A DNA stretch of 64,000 nucleotides from an uncultured Collinsella sp. (GCA_902493375.1 CABUPH010000003.1:62001-126000); one strand, 5' to 3'. Positions 8,567 to 22,194 are shown, counted from the first letter of the stretch. Translations and numbers: made by a program. Notes: a model not told the origin generated them from the letters alone.

Positions 8567-9106
8567 ATGAAGGTTATTCTTCTCGATGAGATCAAGGGCA
8601 AGGGCGGCGAGGGTGACGTCGTAGAGGTCGCTCAGGGTTACGCTGAGAACTTCCTGTTCCCCAAGAAGCTCGCTGTTGCCGCCACCAAGGGCAACCTCAA
8701 GCAGCTTGACGAGCGTCGCAACAACATCGCCAAGCGCGAGGCCGTCCGTCTGGCTACCGCCAATGAGACCAAGGCTGCCTTCGAGGGCAAGACGGTCACC
8801 GTTGACGTCAAGGTCGGCGACGAGGGCATCCTCTTTGGCTCCGTTACCGCCGCTATGATCGCTGACGCCATCAAGGCTCAGCTCGGTATGGACATCGACC
8901 GCAAGCGCGTCGAGCTCGGTAAGCCCATCAAGGTTGCCGGTGCCCACACCGTTGCCATCTCGCTGTACCGCGAGATCAAGGCCGAGGTTGTCGTTCTCGT
9001 CGGCGTTACCGCCGAGGAGCTCGCTGCCGAGGCTGAGGTCGAGGAGGCCGCTGAGGTCGCCGAGGCCGAGACCGCCGAGGTCGAGACTGAGGCTGCTGCC
9101 GAGTAG
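8567..9106 (+). CDS. rplI: 50S ribosomal protein L9 with acidic C-terminal extension
   Basis: A 179-residue L9. The N-terminal domain (MKVILLDEIKGKGGEGDVVEV, then QGYAENFLFPKKLA) and connecting helix are standard. The C-terminal domain ends near residue 148 (SLYREIKAEVVVLV). The remaining 31 residues are almost only Glu, Ala and Val (VEEAAEVAEAETAEVE), an extension beyond the usual 148-150. The start is ATG with GAAGGGAG upstream, 15 bases after rpsR. A strong terminator follows, closing the operon before dnaB. Confidence 0.96.
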   Translation: MKVILLDEIKGKGGEGDVVEVAQGYAENFLFPKKLAVAATKGNLKQLDERRNNIAKREAVRLATANETKAAFEGKTVTVDVKVGDEGILFGSVTAAMIADAIKAQLGMDIDRKRVELGKPIKVAGAHTVAISLYREIKAEVVVLVGVTAEELAAEAEVEEAAEVAEAETAEVETEAAAE

Positions 9107-9136
9107 CATTTGCTGCAACGCAACAATCTTGTTCTA

Positions 9137-9178
9137 AGAAGGGCGCTCTGGAAAACCAGGGCGCCCTTTTGTTTTTTT
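9137..9178 (+). terminator. Rho-independent terminator after rplI
   Basis: GGGCGC and GCGCCC with an inner GG/CC step form the stem; TTTTGTTTTTTT follows. It ends the rpsF-ssb-rpsR-rplI operon. Confidence 0.85.
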
Positions 9179-9331
9179 GCGCTGAGTGAGTGTCATGGTG
9201 AACGTTGCGTCGAAGTCCTATATACAGGACCGTTCATCCGTTTGGTTCGGTGATGATTGGCGGCGCGCGGCGCGTTTTGGGACCGTGGCTGATACTATGG
9301 ATGCTCGCAAGCGATATGAATGAGGGTGCTC

Positions 9332-10723
9332 ATGGCATATGACGATAGGGAGACCGGGCTGACGGTTGAGGACCGCGGCTCAAAGTTGGGTCTTCCCCAA
9401 AACCAAGATGCAGAGGCCAATGTACTGGCCGCTATGCTGCTATCGCCCGAGGTGGTCGAAGAGGCCCAGGTCGAGCTGCAGCCCGATGACTTCTACCGCC
9501 CCATTCATAAGACCATCTATACCGCGATGGTCGATATGTACAACAGCCGCATTCCCATCGACTCTATCTCGCTGATCGATTACCTGCGAAGCATCAACAG
9601 GCTCGATGCCGTGGGTGGCGAAGCGTACATTTTGGAGTTGATGGGTCAGACCCTGTCGCTCGTGAACTGGCAGCACCATGCCGCCATCGTCCGTCGCGAC
9701 TCGATGCTGCGCGAGCTGATCGGCGCCACCAACGAGATTAACGCGCTGGCCTATAACGCCCCCACCGACACCAAAGAGGTCGTGGAGCTGGCCGAGAGCA
9801 AACTGCTCAAGGTCACGGCACGCGAGGTCAAGTCGAGCTACAAGACGCTGACTGAGTTTATGGTCGAGGCCTATAACGAGGCCGAGGAAGTGTGCCAGGC
9901 CGGTGGCCAGGCTGCGGGCGTGCCCACGGGCTTCCCGTCGCTCGACCGCATGCTCATGGGCTTCCGCGAGGGTCAGCTCATCATCATCGGCGCCCGTCCT
10001 GCTGTAGGTAAGACGTCGTTCGCTCTGAACCTGGCGCTCAACGCTGCCGCTGCTGGCTATACCGTCGGCTTCTTCTCGCTGGAGATGTCGGGCAAGGAAA
10101 TTGCCCAGCGTCTGATTTGCGCCTACGCCATGATCTCGATCAGTGACTTCCGCATGGGCCGCATTAGCCCCGAGCAGTGGGCCAATATCAACGAGGCCAC
10201 GCAGACCTTGTCCAAGCTCGATATTCTGATTGACGATACGCCCGGCACCACAGTGACCGAGATTCGCGCCAAGAGCCGCCGAATGCTCCATAACAAGGAG
10301 AAGGCAATCATCATCCTGGACTACCTGCAGCTGGTGAGTCCTCCGCCGGGACGCCGCTCCGAGAGCCGTACCGTCGAGGTTTCGGAGATGTCGCGTGGTC
10401 TGAAGATCATGGCCAAGGAGCTCAAGATCCCGCTCATCGCGCTGTCGCAGCTTTCGCGTCAGGTTGAATCCCGTACCGGCAAGCGCCCGCAGCTTTCCGA
10501 CCTTCGTGAATCGGGCTCCATCGAGCAGGACGCCGATATCGTTATGTTCTTGGACCGCTCCGCCGACGAGGCCGAGGCCTCGCGCGACGATCGACCCGAC
10601 GAGGGCGTCACGCGTATCGTCGTGGCCAAGAACCGTTCGGGCCCGATCGGCGACGTCGACCTGATGTTCCTGCCGGCATCTACCAAGTTCTATGAGCTTG
10701 ATGGGGCACATGCCGAGGAGTAG
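9332..10723 (+). CDS. dnaB: Replicative DNA helicase DnaB
   Basis: A 463-residue hexameric helicase that unwinds DNA at the fork. The N-terminal domain spans about residues 18-115 (LPQNQDAEANVLAAMLLSPE). The RecA-like C-terminal domain has Walker A GARPAVGKTSFA, Walker B IIILDYLQL, the Q-loop-like IALSQLSRQVE and the arginine-finger region DLRESGSIEQDADIVMFLDR. No intein is present at the usual P-loop or H4 sites. The start is placed at ATG 9332, five bases after GAGGG, over the ATG at 9320, which has no ribosome-binding site. It lies after the ribosomal operon and before purA. Confidence 0.96.
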   Translation: MAYDDRETGLTVEDRGSKLGLPQNQDAEANVLAAMLLSPEVVEEAQVELQPDDFYRPIHKTIYTAMVDMYNSRIPIDSISLIDYLRSINRLDAVGGEAYILELMGQTLSLVNWQHHAAIVRRDSMLRELIGATNEINALAYNAPTDTKEVVELAESKLLKVTAREVKSSYKTLTEFMVEAYNEAEEVCQAGGQAAGVPTGFPSLDRMLMGFREGQLIIIGARPAVGKTSFALNLALNAAAAGYTVGFFSLEMSGKEIAQRLICAYAMISISDFRMGRISPEQWANINEATQTLSKLDILIDDTPGTTVTEIRAKSRRMLHNKEKAIIILDYLQLVSPPPGRRSESRTVEVSEMSRGLKIMAKELKIPLIALSQLSRQVESRTGKRPQLSDLRESGSIEQDADIVMFLDRSADEAEASRDDRPDEGVTRIVVAKNRSGPIGDVDLMFLPASTKFYELDGAHAEE

Positions 10724-10816
10724 GACAGGCGCCCGTTGCACGGGTATACTGAGAATGTTTTGTGCTTCTGCGTGCCGGCGTGGCGCGTAGACAGTCCATG
10801 AATGTAAGGAGTAAAC

Positions 10817-12103
<1,287 letters not shown>

Positions 12104-12125
12104 TCGGGACTATTTGGTTATTGCG

Positions 12126-12181
12126 ATATACCCCTTTGCAGCCCGGACGGGCGGCCGAGGGGTATATTTGCTTGCAAAGGG
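12126..12181 (+). promoter_or_regulatory. Leader with two mutually exclusive hairpins before purD
   Basis: ATATACCCCT (12126-12135) can pair with AGGGGTATAT (12158-12167), a perfect 10-bp stem. CCCTTTGCA (12132-12140) can instead pair with TGCAAAGGG (12173-12181), a perfect 9-bp stem. The two pairings share bases 12132-12135, so only one can form. It lies 41 bases before the purD start. No T-run follows, so if regulatory it would act on translation or with a factor. Confidence 0.4.
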
Positions 12182-12221
12182 CTCGCGCGGAGCGGGCCAT
12201 TCATCCATAGAGGAGGCACCC

Positions 12222-13526
12222 TTGAAGGCGGACACTCAAACCATCGACATCCTGTTGTTGGGCAGCGGCGGCCGTGAGCATGCTTTGGCAGCCAAGCTCG
12301 CAGCATCACCGCGCGCCGGCAAGCTCTACATTGCGCCGGGTAACGGCGGCACCGCGAGCTGCGGCGAGAACGTTGTTCTCGACGACTGCGATTCTGCGGC
12401 CGTGGCGGCGTTTGCTCAGAGCCACGGATGCGGACTCGTGGTAATTGGCCCCGAGGCTCCGCTCGTGGTGGGCGTGGCCGACGCCGTGCGCGCGGCGGGT
12501 ATTCCGTGCTTTGGCCCGGGTGCCGAGGGCGCCCAGATGGAGGGCTCCAAGCTGTTCTCTAAGCAGCTCATGGAGCGTGCGGGCATTCCGACGGCAGCCT
12601 ACGGCTCGTTTACCGACGAGGCTTCGGCTCTCGCCTATGTGCGCGAGCAGGGCGCCCCGCTGGTCGTGAAGGCCGACGGCCTTGCCGCGGGCAAGGGCGT
12701 TATCGTGGCGACCGAACTTGAGCAGGCCGAGGAGGCCGTGCGCGAGTGCTTTGGCGGCACCTTTGGCGATGCCGGCAACACCGTGGTTATCGAGGAGATG
12801 CTGACCGGTCCCGAGTGCTCGCTGCTGGCCTTTACCGACGGCAAGACCGTGCGCCCCATGGCCACCTCGCAGGACCACAAGCGCGCGCTCGAGGGCGACA
12901 AGGGCCCCAACACCGGCGGCATGGGCGTCTACAGCCCGGTGCCCATCGTGACTGACGAGGAGCACGCCACCATGGTGAAGGTCATGGAGCAGACCGTGGC
13001 CGAGCTCGCTGCCGAGGGCATCGACTACCGCGGCTGCCTGTATGGCGGCTTTATGCTCACTCCCGCCGGCCCCAAGGTGCTGGAGTTTAACGCCCGCTTT
13101 GGTGATCCCGAGACTCAGGTCGTGCTCCCGCGCCTTAAGAACGACCTGGTCGAGGTCATGCTGGCTTGTGCCAACTGCGAGCTCGATCAGATTGAGCTCG
13201 ACTGGCGCGACGAGTGGGCCGTGGCCGTTGTCCTGACGAGCGCGGGCTATCCCGGCAGCTACGAGAAGGGTAAGGTCATCACTGGCATTGAGGATGCCGA
13301 GGCCATGGAGAACGTGACCGTTTACCACGCGGGCACTGCCGTGGTGGACGGCCAGCTCGTGACCAATGGTGGCCGCGTGCTTGCCGTGACCGCTCTGGGC
13401 GACACGTTCGAGAACGCTCGCAACCTTGCCTACGAGGCTTGCGAGAAGATTGATTTTGAGGGCAAGACCCTGCGTCACGACATCGGCCTGCGCGCGCTGC
13501 GCGGCCGCGACGCTTGGGATGCCTAA
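12222..13526 (+). CDS. purD: Phosphoribosylamine-glycine ligase
   Basis: A 434-residue ATP-grasp enzyme converting phosphoribosylamine, glycine and ATP to GAR, step two of purine synthesis. Signatures are LLGSGGREHALAAKL near the N-terminus, GPEAPLVVG, the ATP-grasp core KADGLAAGKGVIVA and NARFGDPETQVVLPRL. The start is TTG at 12222, seven bases after AGAGGAGG; the open frame continues upstream into purA but has no such support. Ends 13526, 22 bases before the Nudix gene. Confidence 0.95.
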   Translation: MKADTQTIDILLLGSGGREHALAAKLAASPRAGKLYIAPGNGGTASCGENVVLDDCDSAAVAAFAQSHGCGLVVIGPEAPLVVGVADAVRAAGIPCFGPGAEGAQMEGSKLFSKQLMERAGIPTAAYGSFTDEASALAYVREQGAPLVVKADGLAAGKGVIVATELEQAEEAVRECFGGTFGDAGNTVVIEEMLTGPECSLLAFTDGKTVRPMATSQDHKRALEGDKGPNTGGMGVYSPVPIVTDEEHATMVKVMEQTVAELAAEGIDYRGCLYGGFMLTPAGPKVLEFNARFGDPETQVVLPRLKNDLVEVMLACANCELDQIELDWRDEWAVAVVLTSAGYPGSYEKGKVITGIEDAEAMENVTVYHAGTAVVDGQLVTNGGRVLAVTALGDTFENARNLAYEACEKIDFEGKTLRHDIGLRALRGRDAWDA

Positions 13527-13547
13527 AATCCGAGAGGAATGAGACGG

Positions 13548-14243
13548 ATGGACGAGAAGAACGAAGAACTCGTGGACGCGCAGATCGTCGAAGAGGACAG
13601 CCGCATGTATGGGCACGCCGAGGGCGAGCCTGGTGGCGAGGTCGCTGACGAGCCGGCGCTGGTGCTGGGCGACGACGACCCGCACGATGCCGAGCTGCAC
13701 GAGAAGATTCTTTCGGAGGAGTGCGCCTGGAAGGGCAAGATCCTCGACGTCCACCGTCTTGAGGTTGAGCTGCCCAACGGTCACCGCAGCGCCCGCGATA
13801 TCGTTCGCCATCCGGGTGCGGCGGCCGTTGTGGCACTGACCGAGAGCGGCAAGATCGTACTGGTGCGTCAGTACCGCACCGCCATCGACCGCGTGACGGT
13901 CGAGATTCCCGCCGGCAAGCTCGATCCAGGCGAGGACCCGCTCGATTGCGCCAAGCGCGAACTGCACGAGGAGACGGGCTTTAGGGCTGGTCGTATTCGC
14001 TTTTTGACGTCGATTGTCACGTCCTGCGGTTTTTGCGATGAGATTATCCACATCTACTTGGCTACCAAGCTCGAGTTTGATGCGCCCAACCCCGATGATG
14101 ACGAGTTTGTCAACGTGGACCTGGTGCCGCTGCACGAGCTGATCGACGCCGTGCTCGACGGCAAGATCGAAGACGCCAAGACCGTCGTAGGCGCCTTGGC
14201 CTGCGATAGCATCGCGCACAGGCTGGGCGGAACTGAGCTTTAA
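13548..14243 (+). CDS. Nudix hydrolase, ADP-ribose pyrophosphatase type
   Basis: A 231-residue protein. The Nudix box is intact: GKLDPGEDPLDCAKRELHEE followed by TGF, matching G-x5-E-x7-REUxEExGU. The surrounding VRQYRTAIDRVTVEIPAGKL is characteristic of ADP-ribose/ADP-sugar pyrophosphatases (NudF type). An acidic N-terminal tail of about 55 residues precedes the domain and is unusual. The start is taken at ATG 13548, ten bases after AGAGGA; the ATG at 13539 overlaps the ribosome-binding site. It is probably cotranscribed with purD. Substrate is inferred from the motif. Confidence 0.88.
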   Translation: MDEKNEELVDAQIVEEDSRMYGHAEGEPGGEVADEPALVLGDDDPHDAELHEKILSEECAWKGKILDVHRLEVELPNGHRSARDIVRHPGAAAVVALTESGKIVLVRQYRTAIDRVTVEIPAGKLDPGEDPLDCAKRELHEETGFRAGRIRFLTSIVTSCGFCDEIIHIYLATKLEFDAPNPDDDEFVNVDLVPLHELIDAVLDGKIEDAKTVVGALACDSIAHRLGGTEL

Positions 14244-14253
14244 AAGCGAGGGC

Positions 14254-14294
14254 GACCCTGGGGCAAACACTACTGATTATTTTGCCCCAGGGTC
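14254..14294 (+). terminator. Strong hairpin, probable terminator after the Nudix gene
   Basis: GACCCTGGGGCAAA and TTTGCCCCAGGGTC pair perfectly over 14 bp with a 13-nt loop. Only a broken T-rich stretch follows (TTACGTTATTGTTTT), so termination is likely but not canonical. Confidence 0.6.
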
Positions 14295-14324
14295 TTACGT
14301 TATTGTTTTATCTCCGAGGACTGC

Positions 14325-16097
14325 ATGTTTAAGAGGTTTCTTTCGTATTACAAGCCCCAGATGGGGCTTTTTGTTGCTGATACTGTTTGTGCTCTGGTGC
14401 TTGCCGCCATTGACCTGGCGTTCCCCATTATCCTGCGCAATTTGACCGGTGGGCTGTTTACTCAGGGTCAGGCTGCCATTATGCAGGCGCTCGGCATGAT
14501 CGCGGTGGGCTTGGTGTTGATGTATGCCGTCCGCTGCGCCTGCCGCTACTTTGTGAGCTATTGGGGTCACGTGATGGGCGCGCGCATGGAGTCCAAGATG
14601 CGCGAGGACCTGTTCGACCAGTATGAGCGCTTTAGCTTTGCGTACTTCGACCGCAACAGCTCGGGCGACATGATGAGCCGCGTGGTCAACGACCTGTTCG
14701 ATATCTGCGAGGCGGCGCACCACGTGCCCGAGTGGATCATCATCTGCGGCATCGAGATTATCGGCTCGTTTGTGATTCTCTTTACCATCGCCCCGGTGCT
14801 GGCGCTCGCCATGGCCGTGGTGACGGCGGCGTTTGCGGTCATCATGTTTTGGCAGAACATGCGCATGCGCGAGGTCTTTAGCGACAACCGCAAAAAAATC
14901 AGCGGCATCAATGCACAGCTGCAGGATTCGCTGGCGGGCATGCGCGTGGTCAAGAGCTTTGCCAATGAGGAGACCGAACGCTTCAAGTTCCGCGCCTCCA
15001 ACAATCGCTACCTTTCGTCCAAGGAGAACATGTACCACGCCATGGGCGTCTATACCGCGACGTATGGCCTGCTCTCGGGTGTGCTCTATGTGATCGTGGT
15101 GTTGCTGGGCGGCTGGCTGGTCGCCCAGGGACAGCTGCAGGCGGTCGATATGGCGACCTTCGCGCTCTACATTTCGCTGTTCTGCACGCCGCTCGAGACA
15201 CTCGTCAATTCGGCCGAAACGTATCAGAAGGCTATCGCCGGCTTTAAGCGTATGGACGAGGTGCTCTCGACCGCGCCGGATATCCAGGACAAGCCGGGCG
15301 CCACGGATCTGCAGGTGACTGCCGGCGCCGTGGAGTATCACGACGTGTGCTTTAACTACGAGGATGTTGAGCTGGGCGAGGGCGATGCCGACGAGCGTCC
15401 CGTTATCGACCATATGGACCTGTCCATCAAGCCCGGGCAGACCATCGCTTTGGTTGGCCCTTCGGGCGGCGGCAAGTCCACGACCTGTTCGCTGCTGCCG
15501 CGCTTTTATGACGTGGCTGCCGGATCCATTAGCATCGACGGCCAAGACGTGCGCGATGTGACGCAGCAGAGCCTGCGCCGTGCCATCGGCCTGGTGCAGC
15601 AGGATGTCTATCTGTTTGACGGTACGATTGGCGAGAACATCGCCTACGGCAAGCCGGGCGCTACAGCGGAAGAGATCGCCGAGGCCGCCCGTCGCGCCAA
15701 CATCGATTCCTTTATCGAGTCGCTTCCACAGGGCTACGACACCGTGGTGGGCGAGCGTGGCAGCCGTCTTTCGGGCGGACAGAAGCAGCGTGTTGCCATC
15801 GCGCGCGTGTTTCTCAAGAACCCCAAGATCCTGATTTTGGACGAGGCGACGAGTGCTTTGGATAACGAGAGCGAGGAGGCGGTCCAGGAGTCGCTCGAAG
15901 AGCTGGCACGCGGCCGTACCACAATCATCATCGCCCACCGTCTTTCGACCATTAAGCATGCTGACGAGATTGCGACCGTTGAGCATGGTCGCGTTGTGGA
16001 ACGTGGCACGCATGAACAGCTTCTCGCCCGTGGCGGCACCTATGCCCGTTACTATCGAATGCAGTTCGAAGGTGCGCGTGCGCACGAGCTCGACTGA
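14325..16097 (+). CDS. ABC transporter, fused permease and ATPase (exporter type)
   Basis: A 590-residue half-transporter of the MsbA/LmrA type. Residues 1-310 carry six membrane helices of an ABC type I exporter. Residues about 335-585 form the ATPase: Walker A GPSGGGKST, Q-loop LVQQDVYLFDGTIGENI, signature LSGGQKQRVAIAR, Walker B ILILDEATSALD and switch His in IIIAHRLSTI. It would work as a homodimer, since no partner gene is adjacent. Downstream, after 19 bases, is a membrane protein of unknown role probably in the same transcript. Substrate unknown (lipid, drug or peptide). Confidence 0.92.
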   Translation: MFKRFLSYYKPQMGLFVADTVCALVLAAIDLAFPIILRNLTGGLFTQGQAAIMQALGMIAVGLVLMYAVRCACRYFVSYWGHVMGARMESKMREDLFDQYERFSFAYFDRNSSGDMMSRVVNDLFDICEAAHHVPEWIIICGIEIIGSFVILFTIAPVLALAMAVVTAAFAVIMFWQNMRMREVFSDNRKKISGINAQLQDSLAGMRVVKSFANEETERFKFRASNNRYLSSKENMYHAMGVYTATYGLLSGVLYVIVVLLGGWLVAQGQLQAVDMATFALYISLFCTPLETLVNSAETYQKAIAGFKRMDEVLSTAPDIQDKPGATDLQVTAGAVEYHDVCFNYEDVELGEGDADERPVIDHMDLSIKPGQTIALVGPSGGGKSTTCSLLPRFYDVAAGSISIDGQDVRDVTQQSLRRAIGLVQQDVYLFDGTIGENIAYGKPGATAEEIAEAARRANIDSFIESLPQGYDTVVGERGSRLSGGQKQRVAIARVFLKNPKILILDEATSALDNESEEAVQESLEELARGRTTIIIAHRLSTIKHADEIATVEHGRVVERGTHEQLLARGGTYARYYRMQFEGARAHELD

Positions 16098-16116
16098 TTG
16101 ATATGACAGGAAGTTT

Positions 16117-17079
16117 ATGGCTGACAAGAACCCTTTGACTCCGGAAGAAGTGACGGAGTTATTCTCCGAAATCGATGCATCCGGCGTCTTGGATCCTACG
16201 CTTGCCAAAAAGCGTACCGAGCGCATGCGTGAGAAGGAGGCTGCGGCCAAGCGCGGTGACAAAGCGGCGCTAGCGCAGCTGCGCAGCGAGGACCGCGCGA
16301 GCCAGGCAAAACATATCGACCCGCTGTCCGAGGACGATCCTTCGGGCTCGCAGGTGAGCCATACCATTACGAAGACCGCGATGGCCGTGGTCATCGGTAT
16401 TTTGGTGCTGATCGTGGGCATGCAGATTGGCTACGGCGTGATGCGTCGTCTGAACACCGCCAACCTGTCCGAGAGCGTTTCGGTCGATACCGTTTCGACG
16501 GCGCTGAAGGGTGGACTTGAATGGGGCAACGGCTTTACGCAGTTCCCGCTCGACTTCACCGTCGATGAAGCCGATGAACGCACGGGCACGGTCGAGGTGA
16601 CGGTGTTGGACACATCGTCTGCCAACGAGCTCGAGCTGCTGTCCAACGGGCAGATTCAGGCCGCGGCGCTTGCGACCAACGCGTTGCTCAACGATAAGAT
16701 CGACCGCGTGGTGTATAACGTCCACGCCTATATCGACGAGGATAGCAACATTCAGCACGATTCCTTCTTTGGCATGTTCCCCGCGCGCGGCCACCAGAGC
16801 GCCATTTTGACGTTCGTGTGGAACAAGAGCTCATCCAACGCCACGAGTATCGACTGGAAGATGCGCATCGTGAGTATGGATGACACCATCGCCGAGCGCA
16901 TTCAGAAGCAGGTGAACTCGGTGTCGTCGTTGATTGAGGACCCGGTGGTGAGCCAGACCAAGATTGACGAGGAAAAGGCCGAACGTGACCTGGAGCATCG
17001 TCTGCATGGCCGCGAGATTTTCCGCGGCGGCAAGCCCGATCGCACACCGTCCGAACTGCTGGAGCAGGACAAGAAATAA
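16117..17079 (+). CDS. Hypothetical single-pass membrane protein
   Basis: A 320-residue protein with no recognised family. Residues 1-90 are charged and probably helical (KKRTERMREKEAAAKRGDK). One clear membrane helix lies at about 91-112 (TAMAVVIGILVLIVGMQIGYGVM). The remaining 200 residues are predicted outside the membrane, with an alternating alpha/beta pattern (GTVEVTVLDTSSANELELL, SAILTFVWNKSSS) and a basic C-terminus. It starts 19 bases after the ABC exporter and ends at a strong terminator, so it may be an accessory of that exporter. Function unknown. Confidence 0.65.
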   Translation: MADKNPLTPEEVTELFSEIDASGVLDPTLAKKRTERMREKEAAAKRGDKAALAQLRSEDRASQAKHIDPLSEDDPSGSQVSHTITKTAMAVVIGILVLIVGMQIGYGVMRRLNTANLSESVSVDTVSTALKGGLEWGNGFTQFPLDFTVDEADERTGTVEVTVLDTSSANELELLSNGQIQAAALATNALLNDKIDRVVYNVHAYIDEDSNIQHDSFFGMFPARGHQSAILTFVWNKSSSNATSIDWKMRIVSMDDTIAERIQKQVNSVSSLIEDPVVSQTKIDEEKAERDLEHRLHGREIFRGGKPDRTPSELLEQDKK

Positions 17080-17087
17080 TAAGACGT

Positions 17088-17129
17088 CATCATCCCGCGT
17101 GAGCCACAAGCCTCGCGGGATGATTTTTT
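17088..17129 (+). terminator. Rho-independent terminator
   Basis: TCATCCCGCG and CGCGGGATGA pair over 10 bp, followed by TTTTTT. It ends the exporter-membrane protein unit upstream of carA. Confidence 0.85.
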
Positions 17130-17252
17130 AATCCCGTCCCAGAAAAATCATTATGCATAGAAAGTCATAATTATCATTTCGTAAACATTTCGATGAAATT
17201 AACGCCATGAGGCATACTTGCGGTTACAATACCGCGAGGCCTAACTACACAC

Positions 17253-17285
17253 CTTTAAGCCGGTCCTGTGAGACCGGGAAGGAGA
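17253..17285 (+). promoter_or_regulatory. PyrR-binding type leader hairpin of carAB
   Basis: TTTAAGCCGGTCCTGTGAGA followed by CCGGGAAGGAG. CCGGTC and GACCGG pair around the loop CTGTGA, matching the GUCCnGnGAG core recognised by PyrR, and the ribosome-binding site AAGGAG follows at once. In actinobacteria such a hairpin lets PyrR with UMP block translation. This implies pyrimidine repression of carAB. pyrR itself is not in the window. Confidence 0.7.
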
Positions 17286-17288
17286 ATT

Positions 17289-18728
17289 ATGGCGAACAAC
17301 CATACCGCGGGCGCTGCCGCCCGCACCTTCGCGCCCGGCGAGCTTTGCCAGCGTATGCTGGCCAAAACCAGCAAGGGCACCTGCGGTCCCTGCATCCTGT
17401 ATCTTGAGGATGGGACCATTTTTTATGGACGTGCATGCGGCGCCGAGGGCACCGCGACCGGCGAAGTCTGCTTCAACACCTCGCTCGAGGGCTACTTTGA
17501 GGTCATGACCGACCCGAGTTATGCCGGCCAAATCGTAACCATGACCTATCCGCAGATCGGCAACTACGGTATCGACGAGACCGACGTCCAGTCGGCCTTC
17601 CCCGGCGACGCCGTGCGCCCTGCGAGCGCTCCGGCCATGCGCGGCATGATCGTTCGCGACATGTGCGCCACGCCTTCTAACTGGCGCTCGGCCGTTAGCG
17701 TGCCGGAGTACCTGCGCGCTCACGGCATCGTCGCTATTGAGGGCGTCGACACCCGCGCTCTGGTGCGCCATCTGCGCGACAATGGTTCCAAAATGGGCAT
17801 TATCTCGACCGAGATCTTCGATGTCGACGAGCTTGCCGAGCGTCTGGCCGCAGCGCCCGCGCTGGTAGGCGAGAACCTGGTCAAGACCGTAAGCTGCCCC
17901 GCGCCTCACGAGTTTGCGGCCGCCGACCTGCCTGCCACGCATGACTTTGCACTTGCGGTTGCCGCTCCTGCCCGTCACAAAGTGGTCGCCTACGACTGCG
18001 GTGTGAAGCGCGGCATTCTGGAGGGCCTCGTCCGCGCCGGCTGCGACCTTACCGTCGTGCCGTGGGATACGCCCGCGAGTGAGGTGCTCGACATGAATCC
18101 CGATGGCGTCTTTTTGTCCAACGGCCCCGGCGACCCCGATGCCGTGGTGGAGACCTACGAGCAGGTGCAGCAGCTGATCGGCAAGGTGCCGGTCTTTGGC
18201 ATTTGCCTGGGTCATCAGATGATCAGCCTGGCCTGCGGCGCCCAGATGGAAAAGCTTAAGTTCGGTCACCGCGGTGGCAACCAGCCGGTCATGAACCTGG
18301 TAAGCCGTCGCGTGGAGATCACCGCACAAAACCATGGCTTTGGCCTGCTGTTCCCCAGCTTGGGCAAGCTTGTCCCCGAGCTTTCCGGCGGCGAGACCGA
18401 GCATGCGGCCGATGGAGATCTGCGCGTCTGGGTGCGCCGCGGAATCGCGCCGGTCGTGATGAACGAGCGCTTTGGCCGCATTCGCCTGACACACGTGAAC
18501 CTCAACGACGGCACCGCCGAGGGCATCCAGCTGCTCGACGCCCCGTGCTTCTCGGTCCAGTACCACCCCGAGGCTTCGCCTGGCCCTACCGATGCCCACT
18601 ATCTCTTTACCGCCTTTACGCGACTCATGGACGGCGAGGAGAACTACCTGGACATCGATACCGCGAAGGACCGCCTTGCCGGCTGGAACTTTGCCGAGAC
18701 CGCCGCGACCGAGACCGAGGAGAACTAA
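17289..18728 (+). CDS. carA: Carbamoyl-phosphate synthase small (glutaminase) subunit
   Basis: A 479-residue subunit that releases ammonia from glutamine for CarB. The N-terminal CPSase domain starts with LYLEDGTIFYGRACG and EVCFNTSLEGYFEVMTDPSY. The class I amidotransferase domain has the nucleophile in FGICLGHQM, NHGF and the His/Glu of YHPEASPGPTDA. It is about 100 residues longer than the E. coli protein: an N-terminal extension of about 40 residues with a CGPC motif, and a 35-residue acidic tail (TAATETEEN). The start ATG at 17289 is next to AAGGAG, part of the PyrR-type hairpin. carB follows after one base. Confidence 0.96.
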   Translation: MANNHTAGAAARTFAPGELCQRMLAKTSKGTCGPCILYLEDGTIFYGRACGAEGTATGEVCFNTSLEGYFEVMTDPSYAGQIVTMTYPQIGNYGIDETDVQSAFPGDAVRPASAPAMRGMIVRDMCATPSNWRSAVSVPEYLRAHGIVAIEGVDTRALVRHLRDNGSKMGIISTEIFDVDELAERLAAAPALVGENLVKTVSCPAPHEFAAADLPATHDFALAVAAPARHKVVAYDCGVKRGILEGLVRAGCDLTVVPWDTPASEVLDMNPDGVFLSNGPGDPDAVVETYEQVQQLIGKVPVFGICLGHQMISLACGAQMEKLKFGHRGGNQPVMNLVSRRVEITAQNHGFGLLFPSLGKLVPELSGGETEHAADGDLRVWVRRGIAPVVMNERFGRIRLTHVNLNDGTAEGIQLLDAPCFSVQYHPEASPGPTDAHYLFTAFTRLMDGEENYLDIDTAKDRLAGWNFAETAATETEEN

Positions 18729-18729
18729 C

Positions 18730-22044
<3,315 letters not shown>

Positions 22045-22055
22045 TTAACCTGGCC

Positions 22056-22140
22056 GGCCGGGGCGGCAGCCGGACACTTTCTCTCGGAAACTGGGCTTCG
22101 CGAAGTTTTCCGAGAGAAAGGTCCGCCTCCCGCCCCGGCC
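22056..22140. repeat. 85-bp hairpin D1 after carB
   Basis: Nested stem: 11 bp (GGCCGGGGCGG with CCGCCCCGGCC), 5 bp, then 14 bp (CTTTCTCTCGGAAA with TTTCCGAGAGAAAG). The apical loop contains the palindrome CTTCGCGAAG. It begins 12 bases after the carB stop. No T-run follows. Confidence 0.8.
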
Positions 22141-22194
22141 TGCGGTGACTCAGTAGCACCGTGTGCTGCCGAAGGGGCTTTGCGCGATGACTAG

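Noticed and set aside
9178..9331. Possible promoter or operator before dnaB (GATACT at 9293-9298)
   Set aside because: No -35 hexamer at suitable spacing was found, so the site cannot be supported.
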